Below, piece after piece: positions 26,901-35,023 of a DNA stretch of 64,000 nucleotides; the first letter of the stretch is position 1, and the number at the start of each line of letters is the position of its first letter. The notes beneath the pieces were generated by a model, which ran no database searches, was not told where the DNA came from, and saw only the letters and a list, made by a program, of their open reading frames with translations. Location: the NCBI RefSeq assembly GCF_019175285.1, contig NC_056525.1, forward strand, positions 121,474,543 through 121,538,542, given 5' to 3'. Made by a program: the position numbers and the translations under genes. The DNA is from Sceloporus undulatus (Eukaryota; Chordata; Lepidosauria; Squamata; Phrynosomatidae).

Positions 26901-28440
26901 TATGAGTGTTGGAATAGGACTATTGGAGAACAGTGTTCGAATCCCAACTCAGCCACGGAAACCCACTGAGTGACCTTGAGTTGTCAGTCTCTTGCCCTTA
27001 AGGGAGGTCAGTGGGACACTTCTTCCGAATAAATCTTGCTCAATACCCCAAGGATAAGGTTGCTGTAAGTCAGAGTGATTTGAAGGAACGTATCACACAC
27101 ACGCACACCCAAAAATGAAGAAAGTTATGTGGAGGAAAGTATTAAAATGTCCTTGAGGGCACACACAGTGGTGAGCAAGTAAGCATACTGTTTGCCTCTG
27201 TAGTATGGTTCTGCCAGGAGCAACAGTTTTGTGAAAGGCCAGGACTAATCAGGTGCTAGTACAGTACTTTCAATGTCAATGTCAATACTTTCTGCCCTTA
27301 AGTTACCTATATCATACCATCAAGCCATGTATATACAATACTTTAAATTCTGGATAATACTTTGCACCTCAGATGAAGTTGGCTACAGTCCACAAAAGGT
27401 TATGCGATAATAAATGTGTTTGTCTTCATGGTGCCAAGATACTCTTTTTGTTGTTTTTTGCTACAATGGCAAGTAATTCTAACCACAGAGAATAAACTGC
27501 AGGCCTACATACAGAGCCCCCACTCTTAATTTGTTTCTTGGTCACACTAGACTCTAAAACATGATTGGCGAGTGTGTTACTATCCAGGTGTTGCTGGACT
27601 AGAGTGCCCATGAGCCCTAGCCAGCATAACTAATGGCAAGGAATGCTGGAAGTCCTAATCCAATGACATCTGGAGGGTCACATTTACCCACTCATGTTCT
27701 AGAGTCTAATATCTTGCTGGAAAATGGCTTACATGCAGAATAAGATATTCTTTTCTTCCTACAGAAGAAACCAGACATCTGGTGCCAGTGCCACTTCTGA
27801 TTCATCTGGCACCCCTGTTGTTTTGCATGGCCACAGAGTGCATCATCGAAAGAGACAGAGAGAGCTCTGCTTTAATTGAAGATACACTGGCACTGTCCCT
27901 AAGATGTGACAGAACTCTGGACTAAGCCAGAATTGACGAAATGTATGTAATGATGGGAAATTCTTGCAAACTTTGTTGATTAAAAAACCAGTACATACAA
28001 AGTGCCAATAAATCCTGCAAGCATAGTGCAAAAAAGTGCTGGAGGGATGCTGTTAACCATGACTGCAGCAACATGGTTGAATCCAAAGCACGCATGTATT
28101 CGCCTTGGTCACAGTTAGGTATGGTCCCAATAATATACCTTTAATATTAACAGACTGAAAGGAAACAGTAGTCTTTTTAATCTTCTATTTCTTTCTATTA
28201 TTGTCCCATCCACTTGTTTAAAGAAATAACCTTGTTCCTCATGAAAGATCATATTGCCACCTGCACAAAATCCTGCTTCTTGCTGCACATTTCATTTTCC
28301 TATTGCACAAAGTGAGTTCAGCAACACATTAGAATCAAGTATAACATGGAAACTTACAGGAAGGTTCAGGAATGTGTTAAAGAAGTCAGTAAAGATTTCA
28401 TTTTCTAGCAGAATTTTCAAATGCTGCCTGGAAATCAGCT
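5399..28440 (-). CDS. RGSL1: RGSL1, regulator of G-protein signalling like (partial, 15 exons)
   Basis: A poorly characterised multi-RGS-domain protein; RGS domains of active family members bind Galpha subunits and speed GTP hydrolysis, but no activity is established here. Exons in transcript order are 28440-28358, 25606-25532, 23539-23410, 23175-23071, 22070-21909, 20470-19473, 18679-18617, 18276-18057, 16489-16382, 16047-15939, 13391-13198, 11279-11162, 9262-9166, 6541-6412 and 5573-5399. All have GT-AG sites, and phases agree across all 14 junctions (about 2767 nt, 922 codons). RGS-like regions fall near residues 97-185, 685-788 and 821-922. Short blocks such as FFNTFL, TRREIL, MQKVALFK, SYWLPNFY, AQKEICK and LQCDA match human RGSL1 as I recall it. 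The nearby divergent GLUL supports orthology over the paralogue RGS22. Missing: the start-codon exon (prior phase 1) and a C-terminal part of roughly 150 residues or more. Confidence 0.9.
5664..5693. repeat. (GT)n microsatellite
   Basis: About 14 GT units. The following 5.7-6.1 kb holds A/T-rich sequence with two related phrases (caaacgttgtctgaaaaaca and cgtcatctgaaaaaca), a probable old repeat in the intron. Confidence 0.9.
6412..6541 (-). CDS. RGSL1: RGSL1 exon n
   Basis: 130 nt. Encodes KRCWVALGGLIKTVCRFRKA then QRKRFEEFLNRELKNDKE, the start of the third RGS-like region (human KKGWMRMISFIRSFCKYRR). The acceptor at 6542 (ttccatag) is weak; a better-looking AG at 6495 breaks the frame and loses conserved residues. 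Donor gtatgt. Confidence 0.8.
6947..7181. mobile_element. Long-arm foldback DNA element (MITE), copy 1
   Basis: About 235 bp that is nearly one hairpin: it opens ggccccatacagacaggcc and closes with the reverse complement. Both arms run through aaaataaagctgcttcgggt. A second copy is at 30538-30772. Non-coding. Confidence 0.85.
8444..8476. repeat. (GAAG)n microsatellite
   Basis: About eight GGAA/GAAG units followed by a diverged gatg stretch. Confidence 0.9.
8622..8930 (-). repeat. Retroposon 3' end with a long open frame
   Basis: Read on the minus strand it ends in agagcggggtataaataaat and an (AAT)n tail, typical of a retroposon 3' end. Upstream one frame stays open for about 80 codons (contains YTCNLNVVCSNGNKLRTK and LKKWDEGGIFRTI). 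I do not recognise this as a host protein; it is most likely a LINE-derived repeat. Confidence 0.5.
9166..9262 (-). CDS. RGSL1: RGSL1 exon m
   Basis: 97 nt, acceptor aaactttggcag, donor CTG|gtgagt. Encodes FTLYQGLYPESDISLA and KPRKTSMLTDKL. The preceding split codon gives W (human EEKWFKDYQDLFP). Confidence 0.88.
10029..10372. repeat. DNA element with internal tandem repeats
   Basis: The phrase gggcaatgggaagtcagt recurs twice, and aatcatggggtttcacg and variants recur about 70 bp apart. CpG content exceeds the flanks. Probably a MITE-like element with internal duplication; ends approximate. Confidence 0.45.
11162..11279 (-). CDS. RGSL1: RGSL1 exon l, RGS domain second half
   Basis: 118 nt. 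Acceptor tctttcttcactcag; the split codon G|AG and the reading EILLQCDADIIREI fix this site, although an in-frame AG fifteen bases on would also look usable. Ends MKMLEDKW at donor gtgagt. Confidence 0.92.
11781..12138. mobile_element. CpG-rich MITE-like element, copy 1
   Basis: Opens ggcgggatacagacc and closes with the inverse of a related end (tctacagacaggcg). Contains aaaaagaacctgaaaaaaagc and aaaatggcggcacccat, shared with 44077-44393. It is flanked by tagaatcat on both sides, either a target duplication or the natural repeats of the CR1 tail it abuts. Confidence 0.7.
12139..12845 (-). mobile_element. CR1 LINE, 3' fragment
   Basis: The minus strand encodes the C-terminal part of CR1 reverse transcriptase (CERDLGVLVDHKLYMNQH, then KKANAILGCINRSI) and ends in the CR1 3' signature (plus strand tagaatcatagagttggaag). 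5'-truncated, as usual, and degraded. Confidence 0.92.
13198..13391 (-). CDS. RGSL1: RGSL1 exon k, RGS domain first half
   Basis: 194 nt, acceptor tttctctctccag, donor GCTG|gtatgc. Encodes SLSETLQNPTHLEYFRHFL and APLLFWMSVEEIQ...TYFFNPIPA, the classic N-terminal half of an RGS fold (helices alpha2 to alpha5, LLFW..VE). Confidence 0.93.
14224..14372 (-). repeat. Interspersed repeat with 'gatgaagaagt...gcaagctttc' motif
   Basis: On the minus strand it reads ctgatgaagaagtcaatg, then gaaagcttgcatcttgtat and a gttgtattttaatgcatggc end. A second copy in the opposite orientation lies at 60510-60660. Possibly a Penelope-type terminal region; class uncertain. Confidence 0.5.
14530..14640 (+). repeat. 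5S-SINE tail, 5'-truncated
   Basis: Matches the body and tail of the 5S-derived SINE at 56715 (ctctgagtattccttgccta, then tcatgggatcgccataagtc). Confidence 0.6.
15939..16047 (-). CDS. RGSL1: RGSL1 exon j (two open frames)
   Basis: 109 nt between atgtcccctgcag and gtattg. Two frames are open through the exon. Splice phase on both sides selects the basic one, GVLIRPMTARRSLRWSRSS to LTKPR; the other (SFNSANDCKKEPPLEQIK...) fits neither neighbour. The selected peptide is a Ser/Arg-rich linker just before the second RGS domain, as in human. Confidence 0.85.
16382..16489 (-). CDS. RGSL1: RGSL1 exon i
   Basis: 108 nt, donor GCAG|gtgagt. Encodes YSSMPFEKLARLNPKMAV and ENFRAYCQKCQKA. Human has MSFEEL..KNPKMA at this place. 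Phase 1 in and out. Confidence 0.9.
16603..16825 (+). repeat. MIR-like tRNA-derived SINE
   Basis: Nearly full-length: tggtgtagtggtttgagcat (box A-like), the core ctgggtgaccctgggcaggt, and a tail ending in acaacaa. Lies in the intron between RGSL1 exons i and h. Confidence 0.85.
17255..17515. repeat. Two repeat fragments
   Basis: 17255-17345 carries the 'ggtcttccagatg...aactcccaaaagctcc' repeat common here (also 18305, 27575, 45775, 50105 and 62571). 17415-17515 is a plus-strand fragment of a tRNA-derived SINE (taggttctagtccccactga). Confidence 0.5.
17891..17946. repeat. (CA)n(TA)n compound microsatellite
   Basis: About 17 CA units run into about 9 TA units. Intronic. Confidence 0.95.
18057..18276 (-). 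CDS. RGSL1: RGSL1 exon h
   Basis: 220 nt, acceptor cacctgtcattgcag, donor ATAG|gtaaaa. Encodes SGKEKKSEEQ...LSQALAGMRDFDLL and DLTRGGSVFMEMEP. LSQALA.M and D...GGS match human RGSL1. Confidence 0.9.
18617..18679 (-). CDS. RGSL1: RGSL1 exon g
   Basis: 63 nt, phase 0 to 0, between gctttctttcag and gtaagg. Encodes ILSFLYEEFLQHDDKMFLF, an acidic short helix block. A diverged second copy of this exon sits at 46812-46879. Confidence 0.9.
18906..18930. repeat. (CAAT)n microsatellite
   Basis: Six CAAT units. Confidence 0.85.
19072..19300 (-). repeat. MIR-like tRNA-derived SINE
   Basis: Reverse-strand copy: ttgttgttatgtgccttcca tail, then core, then head. It ends about 170 bp before RGSL1 exon f. 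A (GAG)n stretch follows at 19371. Confidence 0.85.
19473..20470 (-). CDS. RGSL1: RGSL1 exon f (large, 998 nt)
   Basis: The longest coding exon, open for 332 codons. Acceptor ttatgttgttcacag, donor AAG|gtggga. It contains HTRREILSEMQKVALFK and YWLPNFYIHCKRSM, then a basic Ser/Lys-rich linker (KGKRKGHRKQKSNKSS) with no visible domain, then a conserved helical block ending IPWLLKAQKEICK. The linker is likely disordered; it aligns poorly to human, as expected of such a region. Confidence 0.95.
21040..21299. mobile_element. Tc1/mariner-type MITE (second family), copy 1
   Basis: Terminal inverted repeats tacagtcgtccctccacatt and aatgtggagggctcattgta (about 16 of 20 matching) begin and end with TA. 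The interior phrases cctagagattcctagacaga and cctagagatgtgtttctcg recur in copy 2 at 36491. Confidence 0.75.
21909..22070 (-). CDS. RGSL1: RGSL1 exon e
   Basis: 162 nt, acceptor tctgatctacag, donor GTTG|gtaaaa. Encodes EELTKFWLATERILGIDE (an RGS FW..E signature) and ATHLQEGSTVVTLC. The donor choice is fixed by phase: G|AA gives E and continues into ESLLKM of the next exon. Confidence 0.9.
22293..22456 (-). repeat. MIR-like tRNA-derived SINE
   Basis: Reverse-strand copy with tgtgccttcaagtcatttcc tail and ggattcaaaccctgttcacc head. Confidence 0.8.
22662..22893. mobile_element. Tigger-like non-autonomous DNA transposon
   Basis: Degraded copy of the family at 4274: contains ttataagggacaccatttt and aatgggacttgagcatccac, ending cacagta. 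Confidence 0.75.
23071..23175 (-). CDS. RGSL1: RGSL1 exon d
   Basis: 105 nt between ttttctttgcag and gtaaga. Encodes EMLRWKRADQWL...MWRFRSFMQGMA, the opening helices of the first RGS-like region. The split codon G|GG joins it to GEELTKFW of the next exon. Confidence 0.9.
23410..23539 (-). CDS. RGSL1: RGSL1 exon c
   Basis: 130 nt, phase 0 in and 1 out, donor gtgaga. Encodes KYKGLLNWMEKYRLPFFCK and on to LISFVRSPEA, a block strongly conserved with human RGSL1 (KYKGLL.WLEKCRLPFFCK). Confidence 0.92.
25532..25606 (-). CDS. RGSL1: RGSL1 exon b
   Basis: 75 nt, phase 0 to 0, flanked by ctgcctatgcag and gtaaga. Encodes VFGQTPIYI...LWPELPCNL, directly continuing NLP of the previous exon as in human (LPVFGQTP). 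Confidence 0.9.
26662..26679. repeat. (CA)n microsatellite
   Basis: Nine CA units, next to a short CpG-rich stretch (26500-26620) of unknown origin with no supportable gene. Confidence 0.85.
26890..27110 (+). repeat. MIR-like tRNA-derived SINE, diverged
   Basis: Contains tgttcgaatcccaactcagc and ggaaacccactgagtgacct; the 3' half is diverged and ends in a CA-rich tail. Confidence 0.75.
27575..27690. repeat. 'tctggagggtcac' interspersed repeat
   Basis: Reads ttgctggactagagtgccca to acatctggagggtcac. Related to pieces near 17255, 18305, 45775, 46550, 50105 and 62571. These resemble a short terminal-inverted-repeat element common in squamates; class uncertain. Confidence 0.5.
28358..28440 (-). 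CDS. RGSL1: RGSL1 exon a (most N-terminal found)
   Basis: Acceptor with a strong pyrimidine tract (ttttcctctcttttgcag), donor CCT|gtaagt. Encodes ELISRQHLKILL...FFNTFLNLP, the conserved RGSL1/RGS22 N-terminal motif (FFNTFL.LP). It enters with two bases of a codon, so an upstream exon carrying the ATG is missing. It leaves in phase 0 and joins the 25606 exon. Confidence 0.9.
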
Positions 28441-29117
28441 CTGCAAAAGAGAGGAAAAGATTGGTTAAAAAACTGAAAATGCCAATTTTGCTGCCATATG
28501 CATTAGTCCTACCTAGAGTAGACCCATGGTTATGAAGACTTATAAGGGACAATTACCTTAAATCCCGATGATTCTAATAAGACTATTCTTGACCCATGGG
28601 ACTAATTTTGGATTTATTCTTTGGTTAATTTGCTTCTGTTCCATCATATATAAATCTGGACATCAGAGTGTACATATGTGCTTCATTTACATGTACAACA
28701 CATGCAAAGCTCCAGCTAACTTTGCTACTGCTATTTGACCTGCAGGGATATCCTACTGACCTATACCCTGGTATATTTCTTTAGCAGAGTACTTTGATGA
28801 TATCTTGAATTTACAAGATGGTTAATACTTCCTATCTTCAAGCTTTGCATTAATCCTCCTGCATTAATCCCATTCCCATTTACTGATTAATCTGACTCCT
28901 GATCTGTCTCCACCCTGTGTTGGAAAATTGTTTCCAAAAGGTCCTCAGTTCCCACTATAAAAGGGAGCCTTTTAATCCTGCTGTGAAACTGCTTTTTTGG
29001 GCAAGATTCTAATCCCCATTTGGGCCGCTCATCATGTCAATCATCATGATGTCACAGCAGCCCAGACTGTGGGAAGGAAGGAAAGGTGGAGGAAGAAGAA
29101 GAGGACAGCAAAAGACA

Positions 29118-29215
29118 GCCTGGTGGAGTGGTTGGAGGAGTTCAACTCTCTGCTGAGCCATGGAAACCCACTGCGTGGCCTTGGGCAAGTCATGTCCTCT
29201 CAGCTTCAGGGGGAG
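29118..29215 (+). repeat. MIR-like SINE fragment
   Basis: Head and core only: ggtggagtggttggaggagt, then tggccttgggcaagtcatg. The next 250 bp are purine-rich with the 'aggacacgtcctccat' repeat phrase also found around the GLUL promoter. Confidence 0.75.
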
Positions 29216-29579
29216 AAGACAAGGCCTACAACTTTCTCCCAGGCACATCCTCTTTTCCCAGGACACGTCCTCCATCTCATCCCGGGAAGCCTGAGGTCTG
29301 ACCACAGAGATTGTCGGGGGAGTGGAGAAGAGGAGGAAGATGAGGATGAAGGGAAGCCTGGGGTCTGACCAGGGAGACTGTTGGGAGGAGTGGAGAAGAG
29401 GAAGAGGAGGACGATGAAGAAAGGCCTCAGGTTCAGCCAAGGAGACCAGAGGGGGGGAGCAAGGCTGGGAAACACATTTTTCTTTTTTTTAAAAAAATCA
29501 CAGAATTGGTTGAATAGTTCAGCAGCTACTTGCCCTTGCAAGTAGTTGCTTTGCCAATCTATCAGTTTTGCGATTAATT

Positions 29580-29715
29580 TTATTTTTTAATAATAATAAT
29601 ATATTTATTTATTTATATCCCGCCTCTTCCATTTTGAGGATCAAGGCGGGTAACAGCAAAATTTATACAATATACAACAGTAAAAAGAACAAGCCTCACA
29701 AGACCCTGGCCCAAC
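29580..29715 (-). repeat. Retroposon 3' tail
   Basis: An (AAT)n run followed by tttatttatatcccgcctct, the reverse of the standard squamate retroposon tail. Confidence 0.55.
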
Positions 29716-29822
29716 CCTCCCTCCCAAGTATAAAATTAAACAATAAAACATGGTTAAAAATACATAACAATATGACAAAATTAATAAACAAACCACGAAT
29801 AAGAAAAATGCCCAAAAAGACA

Positions 29823-29823
<1 letters not shown>

Positions 29824-29867
<44 letters not shown>

Positions 29868-29868
29868 T
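29824..29868. repeat. (GT)n microsatellite
   Basis: About 22 uninterrupted GT units, the longest dinucleotide run of the window. Confidence 0.95.
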
Positions 29869-30009
29869 ATCTCTGGGGAGGGACTGCACACACCCCTCAA
29901 TTCTGATCTGATGTTCCCTCTGTTGGGAATTGCATCTGAACCAATTCTTCGCAAAAGAACCTCAAAATAATTGCTACCAAAAAACCCTGGGGTTTTTGTG
30001 TTTGCTCTG

Positions 30010-30125
30010 CTTTTTTCCCACTGGAATCAATGCAATGAGGATCAGAATCTATTTCCAGAGGGAACTAGGGGCATATAACTCGAATCAGGATTCAGAGCTT
30101 TTCGTAGTGGGAATGACCCCCTGGG
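30010..30125. repeat. MITE-like fragment ending tagtgggaatgacc
   Basis: The end tagtgggaatgacc resembles the end of the element at 35024-35430 (gtagtgggaatcaag), and the body carries gaatcaggattcagagc. Probably the same family. Confidence 0.4.
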
Positions 30126-30537
30126 TATCATTACAAGGCCATGAAAACAAGTGGGATTAGCTGATATGACCTCTTTACCCAGTCTCTGTCAGCAGTCTAT
30201 CCTCAATTTTACAACCTAGCTATAGCTTTCAGGTTGTCCCTGGTGGCAACCTCATCTAAAAGTAATCCAACCCAGAGGTTACCAGGGAATAACCAACTCT
30301 GGCTAGATTACATTAACCATATTATTAGTAGTATTATCTCATTTCTTCCCCAAAACTGGAACTCCAAATGGCACACAAAATTGAAAAGAAATGCAGATAA
30401 AAAGATATACAGAAACATAAATAAAAACATATAAACTTATTGTTAAAATGCAATTAAATGATCTACAGAATGAACACCATTCAAAGCAAATCCATTTAAC
30501 AGGCAAAAGATAAACATCAATAGAGAAGTATACTATG

Positions 30538-30772
30538 GCCCAATACAGACAGGCCAAAATAAAGCTGCTTCGGGTCTCTTTGCAGGTATGCTGTTTAAAT
30601 GATGCATGGGTCCTAAGAGTCCGGAAGTCGCGCCAAAGCCACACTCTAATCGTAAGCTCTGGAGCGCAGCTTTGATGCAGCTTCCGGACTCTTAGGACCC
30701 ATGCATCACTTAAACAGCATACCTCCAAAGAGACCCGAAGCAGCTTTATTTTGGCCTGTCTGTATCAGGCCC
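30538..30772. mobile_element. Long-arm foldback DNA element (MITE), copy 2
   Basis: 235 bp, same length and arms as 6947-7181 (ggcccaatacagacaggcc at one end, its inverse at the other). Arms of about 100 bp pair through cctaagagtccggaag and cttccggactcttagg. Confidence 0.88.
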
Positions 30773-31565
30773 ATTAAAGGACTTTGAGGTCAGTTCCTCA
30801 AAGCCTGTAAAAAACAAAAACAACCCAAAGCTTTCACTTGCTGACAGAAGGATAGCCTCCCTAGTGAGAAAATCCTAAGGACCAGGAGAAGTTCCAGTCC
30901 AATGTTCCCACCAGACATGCCCATGATAGGCTGCAGTCAGTGTATGAGCATCTGTTGGCCCTTCATGCCCCACAAATCTTTCTCAGACTCAGTCCTGGGC
31001 CTCAAAGTTTAGTTGAAAGAGAAGCAGGAATGTTAGAACTGTTTCCAAAAACTATTATCCAGGCATGGGCATTGGCAAGTCACTGGAAGGAAATAAGTTC
31101 CATAACTGAAAGGCACCTGTTGAGATGTGCTTGTACCATGTTTGGATCTTAGTGTAGGAAAATTAGTGTGGCAGACTGTATAATGTTAGTGTTGGTTTGA
31201 CTGTGGAAATCTGAGTTTCCATTCCATTAGGTTCTCTGAATGACCCTGGGAATGTCATGGCTATCTCTTAGCCTAACCTACCTCACAAAAATGTTGTGTG
31301 GATAAATGGGAACGTCCTGAGTGCACCACCCACCCTGAGGTTCTCAATGGAAGATTGAGATACAAAGAGAGAATGAAATGCTATACAAAACTCACTAGTT
31401 CGGTTCATGTTGAGGTTGTGGTTAGAATGTCCAAGAGGGTGGCCTTCCAAGGCAGTTTTACAGTGAACGCTCCGTTCCATTACGATGCATCAAAAGAACA
31501 GCCATTGCTCCAGCAAGTTCCACATTCTACCAAGGCAGCACATATCAAATCACAATTTCTATATC

Positions 31566-32731
31566 TTTTTCATACAACATGTATCTCGGCCGAGCAATGC
31601 ATCATTCTCTGCATTTCTTCCTCCTAATATTCAAAGTTACAAATTGCCCTGGAATATTAGGACTGTTTAGAAGCCTGGATGGCACCAGGCTCAAGCATCA
31701 GATTTGATTGGTGGGTTTTGCTTAGTAGAAGAATCATTGTAGTTCTCCCCCCAAACAGAAAAATAGTGTATCAGGAAGGTAGCTAGGCAAAGTTCTCCTT
31801 TATTTACAGAAGCTGTGGGTTGGGTGTTTGTGTGTGGATGTACATATGTAGGAATGTCTAAACATGCAAATCACCTTTTCCCCTTGCCCCTTGGAATGTG
31901 CAGTCCTTTGATTTTGGCTGAGTGTATAAAGTGGCCCTAAGAACAGAGTCTGGGAGTAACAAGTTACAGATGATGTTACCTGTATCCAGTTGGGGTTTTT
32001 TTGGGAGGGGGAGATTGTTGTTGTTGTTAACTGGCTTTGAGTCAACCCCAACTCTTGGAGATCTGGTGACTGAGACATCTCCAAAACAGCTTGTTCTCCA
32101 CTGCTTTGCTTAGGTCTTGCAGGCTCAGGCTCAGGGCTTCCCTGCTCAATTCTAGCCATCTGGTGTGTGGTCTTTCTTTCTATTGCCTCTACCTTTCCCA
32201 GCATCACTGTATTTTCTAATGAATCATGTCTTCTCATACTGTGGCCGAAGCACAACAATCTCAGTTTAGTCACCTAGGCTTCCAGGGAGAGTTCAGGCTT
32301 GATCTGTTCTAGGGCCCATTTGTCTGCTTGGCCACCCACATTACCTTCAGCACTCTTCCCCAGTACTCCATCTCAAATAAGTTGATTTTATTCCTATCCA
32401 CTTTTTTCAAAGTCCAGCTCTCACATCCATATATGGTGATGAGGAATACAATGGCTTGGAGGATTCTCACTTCAGCGTTCTGAGTTATATCTCTGCACTT
32501 TAGGATCTTGTCCCATTTATTCATTGCTACCTTTATCATTCCTGATTTCTTGACAGCATTCTTGGTTCTGGTATGAAAACTCTTTGACTATTTCAATTTT
32601 CTCACCATCTAGGAGAAAAGAAGGTGTGCTGAGATCACATTTTTTAAAAAAATGAATATTTTTTGAATATTAAGAGGAAGAAATGCAGAGAATGATGCAT
32701 TGCTCGGCTGAGATACATGTTGTATGAAAAA
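31566..32731. repeat. 1.17-kb segment bounded by 70-bp inverted repeats
   Basis: 31566-31635 (contains acaacatgtatctcggccga) is the reverse complement of 32662-32731 with about two differences. The interior holds an RTE-like LINE fragment and unassigned sequence, including a SINE-like 'cctaacctacctcac' piece just outside on the left. It could be a DNA transposon with long terminal repeats or a local inverted duplication. Confidence 0.8.
32012..32590 (-). mobile_element. RTE/BovB-like LINE fragment
   Basis: The minus strand encodes the conserved reverse-transcriptase tail ILQAIVFLITIYGCESWTLK with FEMEYWGRVLKVMW, and downstream LLCFGHSMRRHDSLENTVML, matching the CESWT...CWRRLLR and FGHL.RR.DSLEK phrases of RTE/BovB elements. 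Degraded. Confidence 0.8.
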
Positions 32732-33467
32732 TAAAACTATGCTTTCATCAGTGTAACAAGTAGCAGTTTTTAGTTACCTTCAAAAAGTTAATTTTAAAGG
32801 GCACTTTTGTTGGGAATTTAACAAGAATTAGATATCTTTAACCAGGGTTCTAATTTATCATGCAAGGAACTTCCCATAAGTAGAAAGGACTCTCAGCCGG
32901 AGACATTTGTTTCAAACTTGTAGAGAATTTAAAAGCTGGCAAGGGATATGGACTGAGCTAACACACTCATCGCTCTTCTCTCCCCTTGTGTGATTAATAT
33001 GAAGAAACCTGGCTCATGCCTTTGATACAAGACAGGCCCTACTCTTAGGCAGTGGAAGGCAGTTACCTCAAGAGGAGGAACCTGGGACACAGCAATGGTG
33101 GCCTTCTGGCCATTCCCTTCTATTGGATGATAGGGTTTACCGACACAGCCTTTAGTCCCGTTGTCACTGTCAAACTTGATATAAATATCAACCACCAATG
33201 CAGTTTACGTACTTCTGTATGCAGAACAGGGGAGGCGAGAACACTATTTAAGCCATTTGTTTTGTCTGACAACATGCCAAGGGCTCCACCCTGGTAACAT
33301 CTAACTTGGTCCATAGGCATCATGTCCAAACAGTAGCCTTATCTGTCCCAGATATTTTGTTGCATCCAGTCATCTTATTGATTCATAACCAGTGTTTTAT
33401 AGAGCCATGATTGTTATCTTCACCAATATCACTTTGAAATCAATCAGCGCCCTTTTTAGAGAGTCAG

Positions 33468-33677
33468 GTTGCATCTGCACTGCAGAAATAATCCAGTTTA
33501 GCTGTCACGGCTCAGTAGTATGGAATCCTGGGAACTGTAATTTATGGTGGCACCAGAGCTCTCTGACAGGGAAGGCCAAATGTCTCACAAAGCTATAATT
33601 CCCATAATTCCATTGCATTGAGCCATGGCAGTTTAAGAGGTGTCAAACTGGATTATTCTTGCAGTGTGGATGCAGCC
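33468..33677. mobile_element. Foldback element of the 'gcatccgcactg' family
   Basis: Opens ggttgcatctgcactgcaga and closes ctgcagtg-type inverse (gcagtgtggatgcagcc); the arms pair through aataatccagtttagctgtc. Related to 52855 and more distantly 49440. Confidence 0.8.
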
Positions 33678-33686
33678 CAAGACCCA

Positions 33687-33692
<6 letters not shown>

Positions 33693-33726
<34 letters not shown>
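33693..33726. repeat. (CA)n microsatellite
   Basis: About 17 CA units directly next to the foldback element. Confidence 0.95.
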
Positions 33727-33728
<2 letters not shown>

Positions 33729-34206
33729 CATCATGTCATCCAGCTCTCCTGGTACCCAAAAGTTGGTCAGTATATTATTTCTAACAGCAGGTGGCACATG
33801 GAGATCATAAATCATGTCTGGTAATAACTGAATTTGACAGGCTTTAGATGAGTTAATATGGAAAGGATAGCCAAAAATCTCAGTGACATGCAAGGAATTG
33901 TTAATACAAGGGATTTCCTTTCCAAATCTGGATTATTGTTGCTTATCAGCACTGATTTAGCTGTTGCAAGAAATCCCAATTACATCCACACAGTTACTGA
34001 CGTATGTGGATTAAGTGAAGAGCTGATATTCAGGGACTCCTCAATTCCAATTTCAAAAGCAAGCACTTCCTTCCTTTCCCCACAACTTTGAAGGAAGCAT
34101 TTTGAAATGTTAGTTACCTGATCTGAGCAAGGAACATGACATAGCATGTATGACTATTCTCTGGATGTCTGATTCTAAAATGCTGCAAGGTTTTATAAGG
34201 ACATTA

Positions 34207-34393
34207 ATTGCTGTTGCTGTGTTCCTTCAAGTTGTTTTTGTCTTCTGGGATCCCAAAAGCAACCCCATCACAGGATTTTCTTGGCAAGGTTTGTTCAGAG
34301 GGGTTTTGCCTTCTCCTGAAGCCAAGACTGAGGGACGTACCCAAGATCACACAGTGGGTTTCCATGGCCGAGTGAGGATTCAAACCCTTTACA
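34207..34393 (-). repeat. MIR-like tRNA-derived SINE
   Basis: Reverse-strand copy: tgtgttccttcaagttg tail, ttttcttggcaaggtttgtt body, ggattcaaaccctt head. Confidence 0.8.
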
Positions 34394-34898
34394 TTAATAC
34401 AGTCTATTTAACTGAGGAAAGCAGGTGGAGGAAATGGTCACAATGTCCAGTTTGCAAGCAAGAACCATTTTCACAGTTAGACTTCACTGTTGCCTAAAGT
34501 ATAGGATTGGCTTTGGGGAGAAGGATAGTCATGGCTGCTGCTTCTGCCAGTTCATGTCTCCTGGACAGATGAAAGCGGGGGGGGGGGAGCAATAACCTAT
34601 TTTGCCACCTTTTCTCCATTTAAATATCAACACAGTTCATCAACTCTAATTCTGCTAATATAGGGAGGTAGATCTTGGACTATTTTGTCCTCACATGCAA
34701 GGACAGACAACGTCTGTAGTGTTCTCCCATTGCAAGAGACAATTAATATTTCTGTGCAGCTTTTGCCAATGGACACACACCCTGAAGTACAGTATTTGGG
34801 GAGATTATTTTGATCAGAAATATAGATGGCATTTTTGCGCAAAGTGTCTGGTTTCTGTGCAAAACACACCTCTTTTTGCACCAAGAACAGTTTTTATA

Positions 34899-34942
34899 CA
34901 CACACACACATTTGTATAATTTGTGTGTGTGTGTGTGCGTGT
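34899..34942. repeat. (CA)n-(TG)n inverted microsatellite
   Basis: About six CA units, an 11-bp AT-rich spacer, then about ten TG units. The two arms are complementary and could form a hairpin. Confidence 0.85.
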
Positions 34943-35023
34943 TAACATAAAATATAGTGTTCTCTTGCAAGAAAAACAAATGTGTGTCTTTATCATTCAC
35001 TTTAAAATTATGTAAATCATGAC

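Noticed and set aside
29009-29440. 143-codon open frame on the minus strand
   Set aside because: Low-complexity purine/pyrimidine-rich DNA with a SINE and repeat phrases; no domain or splice structure.
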